Assembly (NCBI RefSeq): GCF_030316135.1
Contig: NZ_CP128185.1
Span: 868,001 to 932,000 of the forward strand
Source of the DNA: Aliiglaciecola sp. LCG003
GTDB taxonomy: Bacteria; Pseudomonadota; Gammaproteobacteria; Enterobacterales; Alteromonadaceae
Length of the DNA stretch: 64,000 nt
Direction of reading: 5' to 3'
Of this stretch, positions 43,837 to 52,802 are shown in pieces. How positions within the stretch are numbered: position 1 is the stretch's first letter; each line of letters begins with the position of its first letter. A program made the position numbers and the translations under genes. The notes under the pieces were generated by a model, which saw nothing but the letters and a program-made list of their open reading frames with translations, did not search any database and was not told where the DNA came from.

Positions 43837-43955
43837 TGCCTGGCAGCCATAGCGATACGGTACCACCTGATCCCATTCCGAACTCAGAAGTGAAACGTAT
43901 TAGCGGCGATGGTAGTGTGGGGTTTCCCCATGTGAGAGTAGCACACTGCCAGGCT
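43837..43955 (+). rRNA. 5S ribosomal RNA
   Basis: About 119 nt with terminal stem TGCCTGGC / GCCAGGC and conserved CCGAACTCAGAAGTGAAAC. It is the last gene of the rrn operon; no tRNA follows. Confidence 0.97.
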
Positions 43956-43967
43956 CCCATTTAGAAG

Positions 43968-43997
43968 AAAGGCTACCTATTTAGGTAGCCTTTTTTT
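43968..43997 (+). terminator. Terminator of the rRNA operon
   Basis: AAAGGCTACCTA, loop TT, TAGGTAGCC, then seven T. It is a strong intrinsic terminator 13 nt after 5S. Confidence 0.93.
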
Positions 43998-44093
43998 ATG
44001 CCTGCGATTTAGCTAACGAAGTGCCTTTATGGGGTGGAGTATTCTCGATTCTCTAGTAAAGTAATCACGCTTTGCGCCGTCAGATAGCCAGCC

Positions 44094-44164
44094 TCACCTT
44101 GCGCAAACATAACTCAATAATTAGAATTCGCTACGCTCAGCATTTTGTTTCGTTAATTTTGCAC
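44094..44164 (+). repeat. Degenerate copy of the tRNA-Ala/23S spacer segment
   Basis: The bases TCACCTTGCGCAAA ... TTGTTTCG-TAATTTTGCAC match 40371-40442 of the rRNA spacer over about 70 nt, with clear decay in the middle. It is a remnant of rrn spacer DNA placed downstream of the operon. Confidence 0.65.
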
Positions 44165-44548
44165 CACCAAACCTAACCCCTCAAATGTCATGCAATGCCT
44201 GTCCACGTATCAAACGGCTAGGTGTCAACCTTCCATGGTGGTATCTCCAGCCCGACATCCATGTCGGTCGTGCGCTCAGGCGGAACTTCGTTCCTAAAAC
44301 ATCCTCGCTTACCCCCATGTGAGAGCCTTACGAAAATAGCGAAAAGCTTATATCAACCGAATGCTTAGATGTTCACAAGAAGGAATGCTGAATAAGTGCC
44401 ACGACATATCGTTTTCTCGGATGAAAACGCTAAGCGTACAGGGATGTATTTACCGCGTGGTCGTGAGGCTTGTTTAGTGTTACTTCCCTGCAGTGTTTTA
44501 TGCCTGTCCAGATAATATTAGCATAGCTTCAAGTTACTCTGACCCTGA
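44165..44548. other. Non-coding stretch with rrn-like and palindromic fragments
   Basis: No convincing gene is seen. It holds a perfect inverted repeat CCGACAT-CC-ATGTCGG (44252-44267) and a 13-nt exact match to the 3' part of 5S (CCCCATGTGAGAG, 44313-44325). From 44478 a short open stretch, YFPAVFYACPDNISIASSY, may be the N-terminus of the broken gene that follows. Confidence 0.5.
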
Positions 44549-45073
44549 GGTATCCCAGGCGACATCCTATTTGATATTTACAACTTCATCGACTCATTTG
44601 ATATCGCTCGTGATATGTACTCATCGTTCGTATGTATTTTCGAAGGGTCAGACAACCTTAGTGAAAGGCAATTTGAGAGGGCACTATGGCGTAAACTACA
44701 ACATTTACATGACGTTGACTCCTGTTCCCACAACTGGGATCCCAGTGTGAGCAAAGATCCATTATCAGACGACTTCAGTTTTAGCTTAGGAGGTGCAGCC
44801 TTTTTTATCATTGGCTTGAACCCCAATAGTTGCCGGAAAAGCCGTCAATTCGACTATCCTGCGGTTGTGTTCAATCTCCATTCACAATTTGAGGAACTTC
44901 GTCGTAAGGGAAAATTCAATAGTGTCAAAGACCATATCCGCAGGCGAGATAAAAAGTTTAGCGGATCACAAAATCCGATGTTAGCGACCCACGGAGATGG
45001 CTCTGAAATTTATCAATACAGTGGAAGAACGGTGGGAAAAAGCTGGAAATGCCCTTTTCAGGCAAAATCCTGA
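44549..45073 (+). pseudogene. GntA/YqcI/YcgG-family protein, 5' end disrupted
   Basis: The conserved body of a YqcI/YcgG (GntA-like) protein is intact: SSFVCIFEGSDNLSE, FERALWRKLQHLHDVD, FSFSLGGAAFFIIGLNP, FNLHSQFEELRRKGKF, NPMLATHGDGSE, QYSGRTVGKSWKCPF. GntA is a heme-dependent N-hydroxylase. The first ATG (44615) starts inside the fold; homologous sequence (DILFDIYNFIDSFDIARD) precedes it back to a TGA at 44546-44548. The expected FPCVGAK-like N-terminus seems to continue in another frame at 44481-44550. It is therefore probably a frameshifted pseudogene of about 175 of 230 residues, unless translation starts at 44615. Confidence 0.7.
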
Positions 45074-45086
45074 ATGTTAAGTTCAT

Positions 45087-46187
45087 CTACGCACCCGTTT
45101 TTAATCCGAACAAAAAGCGTAGCGGGGCAAAGGGACGGATAAAAAGCACACATATGCCTGTGGTAAGACAAAAAGACGCGATTATCAATGTAATTGCTTT
45201 GGCGGCTAAGCTAAGTTCAGTGTCAATGATATAGGCGCCAAACACGACAATTATTGTCTGATGGAATATATAAAAAGGGTAGATCAATTGATTACTCATT
45301 TTCAGCCAGTCAGGACGCTTTGTTAAGTATTCTTGAGCGAAACCAAATATCGTAAGTAATCCAGACCAAGCTACTAGGCAACACATCAACCACCAAATCG
45401 ACCACCTAACGAATTCCGATAAATAAGGACTTAAATCTGGAGAAAAATAATATAGGTAGAAAGCTAAAGAGCTAAGTGAAAACCATTTTGCGTTAGTGGC
45501 TCTGTGTAGCCTTATATTATTCCACGAGACACTGGATTGAATGAATATCATCCCTGCTACAAAAAAGAACCAATAGTAAATAACGGAGGCGGGATTTCCC
45601 AAAGACTGGCCATCACCATGGAATATGTTGTTCAGAGGTACACGAATTGCTATAAGCACTAAGACCAAGCTAAACAAGGCATTGGGCTTGCTCGTATATC
45701 TTTCTAACAAAGCATTTAGCCTATTGCCATAGCGGGAATTTAAAATTGAATGCATTGGAATAACAAGCAATGAAAATACGACTAAATATTCAATAAACCA
45801 CAGATGATTAGTCTTAAACTCAAGCATTAGTAGCGGGAAAGCACTAAAAAAAGATTCGTAATCTGGCTTGTTTTCAATATAAGTTTGTGGCGGCACAATA
45901 AACAAGATACCGACAAAAAGGGGCAAGGCTAGACGCAAAAATTTATCTTTTGTAAAATTTAATGGTGATTTTTTTGCTAATAATAGAGTACTTCCGGCGC
46001 CCGCAATTAGAAACAAACTAGGTAATCGTAATTGCTCGAAAAAAACCATAATATCGTCAAGCAGTTTGCTCGACTCGGTATTCATTATGTGCCAATCATC
46101 ACCATTAAATGGCATCAAACCATGGTGTAAAAATACCGCAAAGACAAGTATTACTCTTAACCAGTCGAGTTGAGGGCGGCGTTCCAT
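45087..46187 (-). CDS. Acyltransferase family 3 membrane protein (OpgC-like)
   Basis: This 366-residue polytopic protein has about ten transmembrane helices. The N-terminal RRPQLDWLRVILVFAVFLHHG contains the conserved Arg and HH of the acyltransferase 3 fold, and FLRLALPLFVG follows, as in glucan-modifying OpgC-type proteins. It should transfer an acyl or succinyl group to a surface carbohydrate or lipid; the substrate is unknown. AGGAAG precedes the ATG. It is convergent with the broken gntA-like gene, 13 nt apart. Confidence 0.88.
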   Translation of the reverse strand: MERRPQLDWLRVILVFAVFLHHGLMPFNGDDWHIMNTESSKLLDDIMVFFEQLRLPSLFLIAGAGSTLLLAKKSPLNFTKDKFLRLALPLFVGILFIVPPQTYIENKPDYESFFSAFPLLMLEFKTNHLWFIEYLVVFSLLVIPMHSILNSRYGNRLNALLERYTSKPNALFSLVLVLIAIRVPLNNIFHGDGQSLGNPASVIYYWFFFVAGMIFIQSSVSWNNIRLHRATNAKWFSLSSLAFYLYYFSPDLSPYLSEFVRWSIWWLMCCLVAWSGLLTIFGFAQEYLTKRPDWLKMSNQLIYPFYIFHQTIIVVFGAYIIDTELSLAAKAITLIIASFCLTTGICVLFIRPFAPLRFLFGLKTGA

Positions 46188-46485
46188 AATACTTCCTATG
46201 ACCTAATGAGTTGTAACTAAGCGCGGGCAATATTAACAACAATGTTGTTCCCGCTACAAGCCGTCGAAAGGGTAGTATAAATACCCTGTCGAATTTAACC
46301 TGTTATTTCACCATTAATTATTATCTTAGTGTTCTGATTGTCCGTGCAGTTTAAATTTATTTCAATGGCAGCAGGCAACATTGTGAATGGTCGAAAAGAG
46401 TAGGTGATCAAAAGTAAATAATATTAAAAGTTTACTATACAATTGCATTTATTATTACTTTGCCCAAGTTGTCGGCCCTATTCTA
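46188..46485. other. Divergent intergenic region
   Basis: About 300 nt between the minus-strand acyltransferase and the plus-strand cytochrome gene. It is AT-rich and must hold both promoters; no operator or hairpin stands out. Confidence 0.5.
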
Positions 46486-47964
46486 ATGCGAATTTTCTTA
46501 GTTTTTTTCCCCGTTTTATGCATAGCTATTATCGCCTTTATTTGGTTTGGTCAAGAGGACTACGCTCAGGTTTTTCACGCTGAATATGTTGGCAGTGAAG
46601 TGTGCGGTGACTGTCATATAATTAATTATGACGGGTGGAAAATGTCCCCTCACCATAATATAACCAATGAGCCGAGTGACAACACTGTGGTAGGTAACTT
46701 TAATGACGGTGTGTTCTACCTTAATACCGATCCAGAAAAATCTCAGCCAGCGGTTAAATCCTTTAAACAAAACGGTGAGTTTTACCTAGCGCTTAAAAAT
46801 ATACGGTCGCAAGATTACACGCCTTTCAAGATAGAAAAAGTTATTGGTTATCAATATCGTCAGACCTACCTTACCCAAGAGGAAGGAGGCGTGCTGCGCA
46901 GACTGCCAGTACAGTGGTCAGTTGCCCGAGGAGAGTTTTTTGCTTACTGGAATGAACAAGAGCAAAGTCCAGAAACGGTGCAAGATCTATGGGAGCAAAT
47001 GAAACCACTCAACTCCGCTTGGAATTTGTACTGTGCTCGTTGTCACACTACGAATTTACAGCAGATCAGTAAAAATAGAGCGCATACTTTTGCAAATGTG
47101 AAATGGACTGAAGATGGTGTAGGGTGCGAGGTGTGTCATGGACCAGGCAGTGCTCATGTTGATTACATGCAGGACAAACCTGTCAATCGGGTAATGTCAT
47201 TAGTCAATCTCAAATTATTCGAGCAGCCTGTTCCATATATTATGAATGCGGCGGACCACTCGCAAGGCGTGGCATTGAGCGTGTGCGCACGTTGCCATGG
47301 AGCAGACATCCTGCGTAAGCGAATGGATGCGTATCGGACTTTCTTCCCAGGTTATAACCTTGCTGGTGAGCTAAACGACTTATCGGAGTATTTTACCGAA
47401 GCCGAATCTGTACCAGGGCGCACTTTTCCGACCTTGCAAATATGGCCAGATGGTCGCCCTAAAGGCTTGGGTACCTTGTTCCGTTCTTTTGCTGATTCTA
47501 AGCATTATGAAGACACAGACATGCGTTGTTATGATTGCCATGATCCTCACAATAATAAGCGGCCAACTGAGGTAGGCATTCTTGAAGCAAGTGAAGTCAG
47601 TAATGAGTTTTGTGTCGGTTGTCATCAACCTATAGTGCAGAATTTGCCCGCGCATACAAGACACAAAACCGGCAGCCAAGGCTCCTATTGCTATGACTGT
47701 CATATGCCCAAGAATTTACTTAATCAGGTGTCTGGAATAGATTATTTTGTGCGTAGTCACAATATGGGGACCATTCCAAATCCTTTGTTGTCGGTTAAAC
47801 TTGGACTGAATAATTCGCCCAACGCTTGCAATGAGTGCCATTCTAAACAAACGGCTCAATGGGCAGTGGATAAAATGCGTGAATGGGGCATGGACAAGCA
47901 TTTGGTGGAAACAGACTTGCACCTTAATCGCAATGCACATTCTGATATTCCGCACAGCCATTAA
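46486..47964 (+). CDS. Octaheme cytochrome c (cytochrome c554-like)
   Basis: This 492-residue protein has an N-terminal membrane or signal segment (FLVFFPVLCIAIIAFIWFG) and eight CxxCH heme sites: CGDCH, CARCH, CEVCH, CARCH, CYDCH, CVGCH, CYDCH and CNECH. The start EYVGSEVCGDCHIINYDGWKMSPHHN fits the cytochrome c554/c-prime multiheme family. It is a periplasmic electron carrier or oxidoreductase; the substrate cannot be read. Relatives often carry a C-terminal TPR or HEAT region after the last heme; here the protein ends about 45 residues after it with a His-rich tail. No partner quinol oxidase gene is adjacent. Confidence 0.88.
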   Translation: MRIFLVFFPVLCIAIIAFIWFGQEDYAQVFHAEYVGSEVCGDCHIINYDGWKMSPHHNITNEPSDNTVVGNFNDGVFYLNTDPEKSQPAVKSFKQNGEFYLALKNIRSQDYTPFKIEKVIGYQYRQTYLTQEEGGVLRRLPVQWSVARGEFFAYWNEQEQSPETVQDLWEQMKPLNSAWNLYCARCHTTNLQQISKNRAHTFANVKWTEDGVGCEVCHGPGSAHVDYMQDKPVNRVMSLVNLKLFEQPVPYIMNAADHSQGVALSVCARCHGADILRKRMDAYRTFFPGYNLAGELNDLSEYFTEAESVPGRTFPTLQIWPDGRPKGLGTLFRSFADSKHYEDTDMRCYDCHDPHNNKRPTEVGILEASEVSNEFCVGCHQPIVQNLPAHTRHKTGSQGSYCYDCHMPKNLLNQVSGIDYFVRSHNMGTIPNPLLSVKLGLNNSPNACNECHSKQTAQWAVDKMREWGMDKHLVETDLHLNRNAHSDIPHSH

Positions 47965-48400
47965 TGTTTTAAAGGTAAAACTCCACCGTTTTGAATTTTA
48001 ACATGCAGAGCTTGTTTGGGGGGAAATTAGGTTGTGCAACTTGGATAGGGAAATTAACTTTTTGTTTAGGATATTGGATTAACCTCCTGCATCTAAAATG
48101 CAAAAGGGAGATGGTGATCGCCAATTTGACGACCACCATCTAAAGCACCATTTACGGTGCCACACACACAAAAAAAACTCTAGCGATATACCTATCTGTG
48201 ACCCTAGACTGCAAGACTAGTTCAATCTAGGCAATTAATAAATTTAGTTTTATCTTTTCGAAAGCTTATTAAATGGGCTCATTATCATCTAATCAACACG
48301 TCTTTATTCTCAGGGCTTCCCGGTGTATTCCTGAGAAAATTAAACCAATTCAGAGTAAAGCTTGTTCTTAAAAAAACACTCAGTCCATAAAGAAAATAGT
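47965..48400. other. Convergent intergenic region with two hairpins
   Basis: 436 nt between the cytochrome and the LacI-type gene. AGATGGTG (48109-48116) pairs with CACCATCT (48134-48141), and directly after it GCACC (48145-48149) pairs with GGTGC (48156-48160), followed by an A-rich run that reads as T-rich on the minus strand. It may be a bidirectional terminator for the two convergent genes, or a small structured RNA. The rest shows nothing recognisable. Confidence 0.45.
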
Positions 48401-49417
48401 TTAACTTTTCACCGGGCCGGTGCTTTGCCTGATTATTAAGGTATGAGGCAAAAACTCACAGGAAGGTTTAGGTATGCCGTTTTTCAATTGATCCAAAAGC
48501 GCATCAATACAAGCATTGCCAATTTCTTCTAAAGGTTGATGTATGGTGGTGAGTGCAGGGGTGACATATTCAGCATAACGGATGTCATCAAAACCCATCA
48601 CAGAAATATCCTCGGGAATGGTAAATCCTCGTTTCTGCAAAGCCCCCATAACGCCAATGGCCATGTCATCATTGAAACAAAATATTGCAGTGGGTCGCTC
48701 TTTCAGAGCCATCAATTGATTAACGGCAGTTTCGCCACATAGTACATCATAGTCACCCTCAATCACCCATTGAGGTTCATAGCCAATTCCGATATTTTTC
48801 AATGCATTTACATAGCCTTGTAATCGTTCTTGGGAACTAGGGGTTGAGCTAGGTCCAGTGACGGCGGCAATACGATGGTGGCCCAAAGCTGCAAGGTGAT
48901 CAACAGCATCAGCAGATGCGCGAATATTATCAACAGTAACTTGCACAAGCTGTGAGTGTTTAGCCCTTTCATTGCCATTCACCAAAGGCGGTATCTGTTC
49001 ATAAAGCGGTCGAGACTCATCTATGTTAAAAGGCAGGTTACCGCTAAAAAGCAAGATCCCATCTGCTTGCCCCATGGAGACTAGTTCAGCGTAATGGTGT
49101 TCCCGGTCAGTCAGTCCTTGAGTATCGCCAAGTAATACAGAGTAGCCGCGACTTTGCGCTCGGTTTTCTATAGCGCGGATAATTCCCGCGTTAACAGGTT
49201 TGGTAATGTCAGGAATAATCGCAACAATGTTACCGGTTTTTCGGGTGCGCAGACTAGCACCAATGCGATTCGGCCGATATCCGGTTTCATCAATTACTTT
49301 TTTGACTCTGGCCAAGGTTTTTTTAGACACCAACTCTGGATTACTAAATACTCTGGAGACGGTAGCGGGGGAAACTTTGGCCCGCATAGCGATGTCCTTA
49401 ATCCCAATGACAGCCAT
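48401..49417 (-). CDS. LacI-family transcriptional regulator
   Basis: This 338-residue regulator has an N-terminal LacI helix-turn-helix (IKDIAMRAKVSPATVSRVFS), the hinge helix (ETGYRPNRIGASLRTRKT) and a periplasmic-binding-protein-like sensor domain (GFDDIRYAEYVTPALTTIHQP). The ATG at 49417 is chosen because GGAG lies 8 nt upstream and it places the motif at the usual distance; the frame extends 17 codons further without support. Such regulators usually respond to a sugar. The divergent hydrolase gene is a possible target. Confidence 0.93.
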   Translation of the reverse strand: MAVIGIKDIAMRAKVSPATVSRVFSNPELVSKKTLARVKKVIDETGYRPNRIGASLRTRKTGNIVAIIPDITKPVNAGIIRAIENRAQSRGYSVLLGDTQGLTDREHHYAELVSMGQADGILLFSGNLPFNIDESRPLYEQIPPLVNGNERAKHSQLVQVTVDNIRASADAVDHLAALGHHRIAAVTGPSSTPSSQERLQGYVNALKNIGIGYEPQWVIEGDYDVLCGETAVNQLMALKERPTAIFCFNDDMAIGVMGALQKRGFTIPEDISVMGFDDIRYAEYVTPALTTIHQPLEEIGNACIDALLDQLKNGIPKPSCEFLPHTLIIRQSTGPVKS

Positions 49418-49680
49418 ATTCTGCACTCCATTTTTAAATAATTTATGCTGGTGCTTTGAGCATAGCATTTAAATCCTTTGTATCCATTAACTTCAACGGG
49501 TTGGGGTTATTTTTAAGTTGTATTTAGTGCGTTGAAAAGTTTCATAAAGCCGTTCGCTATATTGCGGGTTATGTTCTGTATCATGCGTATTGTTGAGGGG
49601 CAGAAACAAGCAAACTGGTATCAATTTAGTTATGCCTAGGTTAAGGTTTGTTTAATGGACTTTTCAGATAGATTTCAACG

Positions 49681-50895
49681 ATGAACACACGACAAAATAT
49701 CAAATTAGTAGCACTTTTTGTTTGCGTGCTGGCTGTATTACTTTCTTTAATTTTCAGTAGTAATTTAGTGCGTCTTTATACTGCCGTTACCTTGTACGAA
49801 GAAGACAAAATAGTGACTAATTTTTTGTCCTTGTATAAAAACTTTAATGCCAACAAGATTGAAGCTAGCACTGAACCTTTTCACTTTCCGCAAGCTTTAT
49901 CGCCCTTGCCTGAATCTTTTCAATGGCAGGGTAACACTTTTTCAGTTTCTGAATTTTTGCAACAAAGCGGTACCACTGGGTTTATGGTAATAAAAGACGG
50001 TCAAATCCGTTATGAAAATTACTTTCAAGGACATGCTCAAGACAAACTGCATATTTCTTGGTCGATGGGAAAGTCCTTTTTATCAGCCTTGTTTGGTATC
50101 GCAATTGAGGAAGGCTACATTGCTAACATTGAGCAACAGGTAACCGAATATGTCCCCGAGTTGATCGGCAGCGGGTATGACGGTGTGCGAATTAAAGACG
50201 TGTTGCAAATGTCCTCAGGGGTAAGATTTAACGAAGATTATGGTGACTTCTTTTCTGATATTAATCGATTTTCCCGAGCGGTGGCGTTTGGCACATCTTT
50301 GGATGAGTTTGCTGCATCCTTGGAGCGAGAACGCGAGCCCGGAACCTATAATCATTATGTCAGTATTGATACCCAAGTGTTAGGCATGGTGTTAACTCGT
50401 GCTCTTGACGTAAGTTTGACGGAATTTCTTGATACCAAGATTTGGCAACCTTTGGGTATGGAGTATCCGCTATATTGGCTCAAAGACGACTACAATATGG
50501 AGTTAGCGCTAGGTGGATTGAACGTCGCGTTGCGAGATTATGCTAAATTTGGTTGGCTGTACGCCAACGCCGGACAATGGCAGGGAAAACAAATCGTACC
50601 TAAACAGTGGATTATTGATTCTGTTACACCCGATGGTGCCCATGTTCAGGTGGGCGAAAACAACCCTGCGTCTAGTTCAGCTTTCGGCTATGGCTATCAA
50701 TGGTGGATCCCATTGGATGCTGACGATGAATTTGCCGCACAAGGGATTTATCACCAGTATATTTATATAGATCCCGATCAGCAGCTCGTCATCGTTAAAA
50801 ACTCTGCCAATCACCAATACAACGATAAAAGTAAAAATTGGAGCGCGAAACATTACGCTATGTTTAGGGCTATCCAGCGCCACTATAGTGACTAA
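49681..50895 (+). CDS. Serine hydrolase of the beta-lactamase/class C family
   Basis: This 404-residue protein has an N-terminal membrane anchor or signal (LVALFVCVLAVLLSLIF). The SxxK motif is SMGK in HISWSMGKSFLSALFG near residue 125, with a Tyr-x-Ser candidate in YNHYVSIDTQ near 230. The family includes esterases, D-aminopeptidases and 6-aminohexanoate-dimer hydrolases (EstB/NylB type), and the C-terminal GYGYQWW is typical. Not a resistance beta-lactamase by appearance. It is divergent from the LacI-type gene (263 nt between). Confidence 0.87.
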   Translation: MNTRQNIKLVALFVCVLAVLLSLIFSSNLVRLYTAVTLYEEDKIVTNFLSLYKNFNANKIEASTEPFHFPQALSPLPESFQWQGNTFSVSEFLQQSGTTGFMVIKDGQIRYENYFQGHAQDKLHISWSMGKSFLSALFGIAIEEGYIANIEQQVTEYVPELIGSGYDGVRIKDVLQMSSGVRFNEDYGDFFSDINRFSRAVAFGTSLDEFAASLEREREPGTYNHYVSIDTQVLGMVLTRALDVSLTEFLDTKIWQPLGMEYPLYWLKDDYNMELALGGLNVALRDYAKFGWLYANAGQWQGKQIVPKQWIIDSVTPDGAHVQVGENNPASSSAFGYGYQWWIPLDADDEFAAQGIYHQYIYIDPDQQLVIVKNSANHQYNDKSKNWSAKHYAMFRAIQRHYSD

Positions 50896-50933
50896 AACAC
50901 TAGGTTCTGCCACAACAATAGTGCAATACGCCT

Positions 50934-51383
50934 TTAGTGTTTGTGAACCTTAGGGTTGCGCTGGTGCATAAATGCCCAGCCACCAAATAAGCCAGCGAGG
51001 CCTTGCAAGGCTATACCTAGGGGCTCTCTTGCGCCGGCGATTAGCGTAATATCTAAAATTGGATGCATGATCATCAAAGCACTTAAAATCGCCACCGCTC
51101 CGGCAATCGGATATAAATAATTAACTTGTCTTTTGCTCAGTACTGAAATTAACTTAACTACCAAAAAGCCCAGCAGTAAAGCGACAGCAATAGCACTACC
51201 ATATGCGGGTAATAAGCCAAGCATATCGTCTACGCTAGTCGATAAGCGGGTTTGAAAATTGATTACAACGCCTATTTTGCTCAATTCGTACAGTATTATT
51301 TGGGTATGAAATAAGCTGGCTAGAATGTAACTGCACATAACGGCGAGTAAAAAATCAATAACGAGTTTAAAACTTTGCTGCAA
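50934..51383 (-). CDS. Small integral membrane protein, TTG start
   Basis: This hypothetical protein of about 149 residues has four predicted transmembrane helices (LVIDFLLAVMCSYILASLF, GSAIAVALLLGFLVVKLISVL, YPIAGAVAILSALMIMHPI, GIALQGLAGLFGGWAFM). The TTG at 51383 has AGGAG 7 nt upstream and sits directly before the first helix. The longer frame to 51449 adds a Cys/His-rich start without a ribosome site. No family was recognised. Confidence 0.7.
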   Translation of the reverse strand: MQQSFKLVIDFLLAVMCSYILASLFHTQIILYELSKIGVVINFQTRLSTSVDDMLGLLPAYGSAIAVALLLGFLVVKLISVLSKRQVNYLYPIAGAVAILSALMIMHPILDITLIAGAREPLGIALQGLAGLFGGWAFMHQRNPKVHKH

Positions 51384-51508
51384 GACGGTTCTCCTAGCTA
51401 ATTTATCGTGTTTGATTAGTCTGCCATGATCTGAACAAAAGCAAAACAACTATTGGTATTGGTAAATAAAGTGATTATTCTAAACTTATACAGATAAAGG
51501 AGCCTTGT

Positions 51509-52630
51509 ATGTTGCTGCGAAAAATTAGCTCATTATTATGTGTTTTTTGCGTTGCTGGTGGAATTTCATTCGATGGGCTGAGTAATCAAACCGATCCATT
51601 TGAGGTGGAAGAAGTTGTTGCTGAAATTGCCTATCCGTGGTCAATGACGTTCATCTCAGACAATCAATTCTTAGTGACTCAACGCAGCGGATTTTTGCGT
51701 CACGTCGTCAATAAAACAGTCGGAGCTCCAGTCAAGGGCTTACCTGATGATATTTATTTTAACGGTCAAGGTGGTTTACTGGATATAGTATTGCACCCAG
51801 ACTACCTAGAAAATGGTTGGATTTATCTTTCCTACTCCGCAGGCAATGATAAAAGCAATACGTTAAAGGTCATTCGAGCCAAACTGCAGGACAATCAATT
51901 AGTCGATTTGCAAACGATATTGGTGGTCAACCCTAGCCGCGATACACCGGTACACTATGGGGCCAAAATGGCTTTTCTCGGCGACAATACCTTGTTGATA
52001 ACATCCGGCGACGGCTTTGATTATCGTGAAGATGCACAGCGGCTAAATAATCAAATGGGTAAAATATTAAGGATTAACGATGATGGCAGCATCCCAGTAG
52101 ACAATCCCTTCGCTGGCGATCCGAAACAACCTCTTGCTAACAGTGTCTTTAGTGTAGGTCATCGAAATCCACAAGGACTAGTTTATGATGCGAACAGGGG
52201 GCTAGTGTATTCTCATGAACATGGCCCTGCAGGCGGAGATGAAATTAATGTGATTAAACCGGGTAAAAACTATGGTTGGCCAGTTATCACCTATGGACGA
52301 GATTATTCTGGGGCGAGCATATCGCCCTTTACAACCTATCCGGGAATGGAACAACCTCTGGTTGACTGGACACCTTCCATCGCACCATCAGCAATGGTAG
52401 TTTACAATGGACAGGAGTTTCCACAAATGCGCGGTGACTTATTGGTCACTACGTTAAAAGCTAAAGAATTGCGCTGGGTGAAAATGAGCGGTAATAAAGC
52501 GGTAGAGCAACAGTCATTGTTGACCGATTTAGGTTATCGATTGCGAGACATCAAAGTACACCCAGATGGTTCTATCTATCTGCTAACAGACGGCGGTAAA
52601 ATTTTGCGTTTAACCGCCAAATTGGATTGA
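51509..52630 (+). CDS. PQQ-dependent aldose sugar dehydrogenase (YliI/Asd-like)
   Basis: This 373-residue exported six-bladed beta-propeller protein of the soluble glucose/sorbosone dehydrogenase family has a signal peptide and then IAYPWSMTFIS, GGLLDIVLHPDY, SGDGFDYREDAQRL, VGHRNPQGLVYD and HEHGPAGGDEINVI with KNYGWP. It should oxidise aldoses in the periplasm with PQQ as cofactor. AAGGAG precedes the ATG. No PQQ synthesis genes are nearby, so the cofactor may be scavenged or made elsewhere. Confidence 0.92.
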   Translation: MLLRKISSLLCVFCVAGGISFDGLSNQTDPFEVEEVVAEIAYPWSMTFISDNQFLVTQRSGFLRHVVNKTVGAPVKGLPDDIYFNGQGGLLDIVLHPDYLENGWIYLSYSAGNDKSNTLKVIRAKLQDNQLVDLQTILVVNPSRDTPVHYGAKMAFLGDNTLLITSGDGFDYREDAQRLNNQMGKILRINDDGSIPVDNPFAGDPKQPLANSVFSVGHRNPQGLVYDANRGLVYSHEHGPAGGDEINVIKPGKNYGWPVITYGRDYSGASISPFTTYPGMEQPLVDWTPSIAPSAMVVYNGQEFPQMRGDLLVTTLKAKELRWVKMSGNKAVEQQSLLTDLGYRLRDIKVHPDGSIYLLTDGGKILRLTAKLD

Positions 52631-52802
52631 GGCCATTTAGCGCCGATGTACAAAACTAAATATTCACTTATTCAGCACGTTATAAGTGCACTGTATGCTG
52701 GCTATAAGTAAACAAAAGCATTGAAAAATTTATATTTATTGCGTTTACCTTTATACTTATGCCACGCAAAATTCTATATTCATATATTAAGAGGGCTAAA
52801 TA

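Noticed and set aside
43998-46485. Genomic island or insertion sequence after the rRNA operon
   Set aside because: No transposase, integrase, target duplication or tRNA-type attachment site was visible; only decayed fragments support past rearrangement.
49681-50895. Reading the serine hydrolase as an antibiotic-resistance beta-lactamase
   Set aside because: It has SxxK but resembles the esterase/NylB-like branch; the KTG motif of true class C enzymes was not found.
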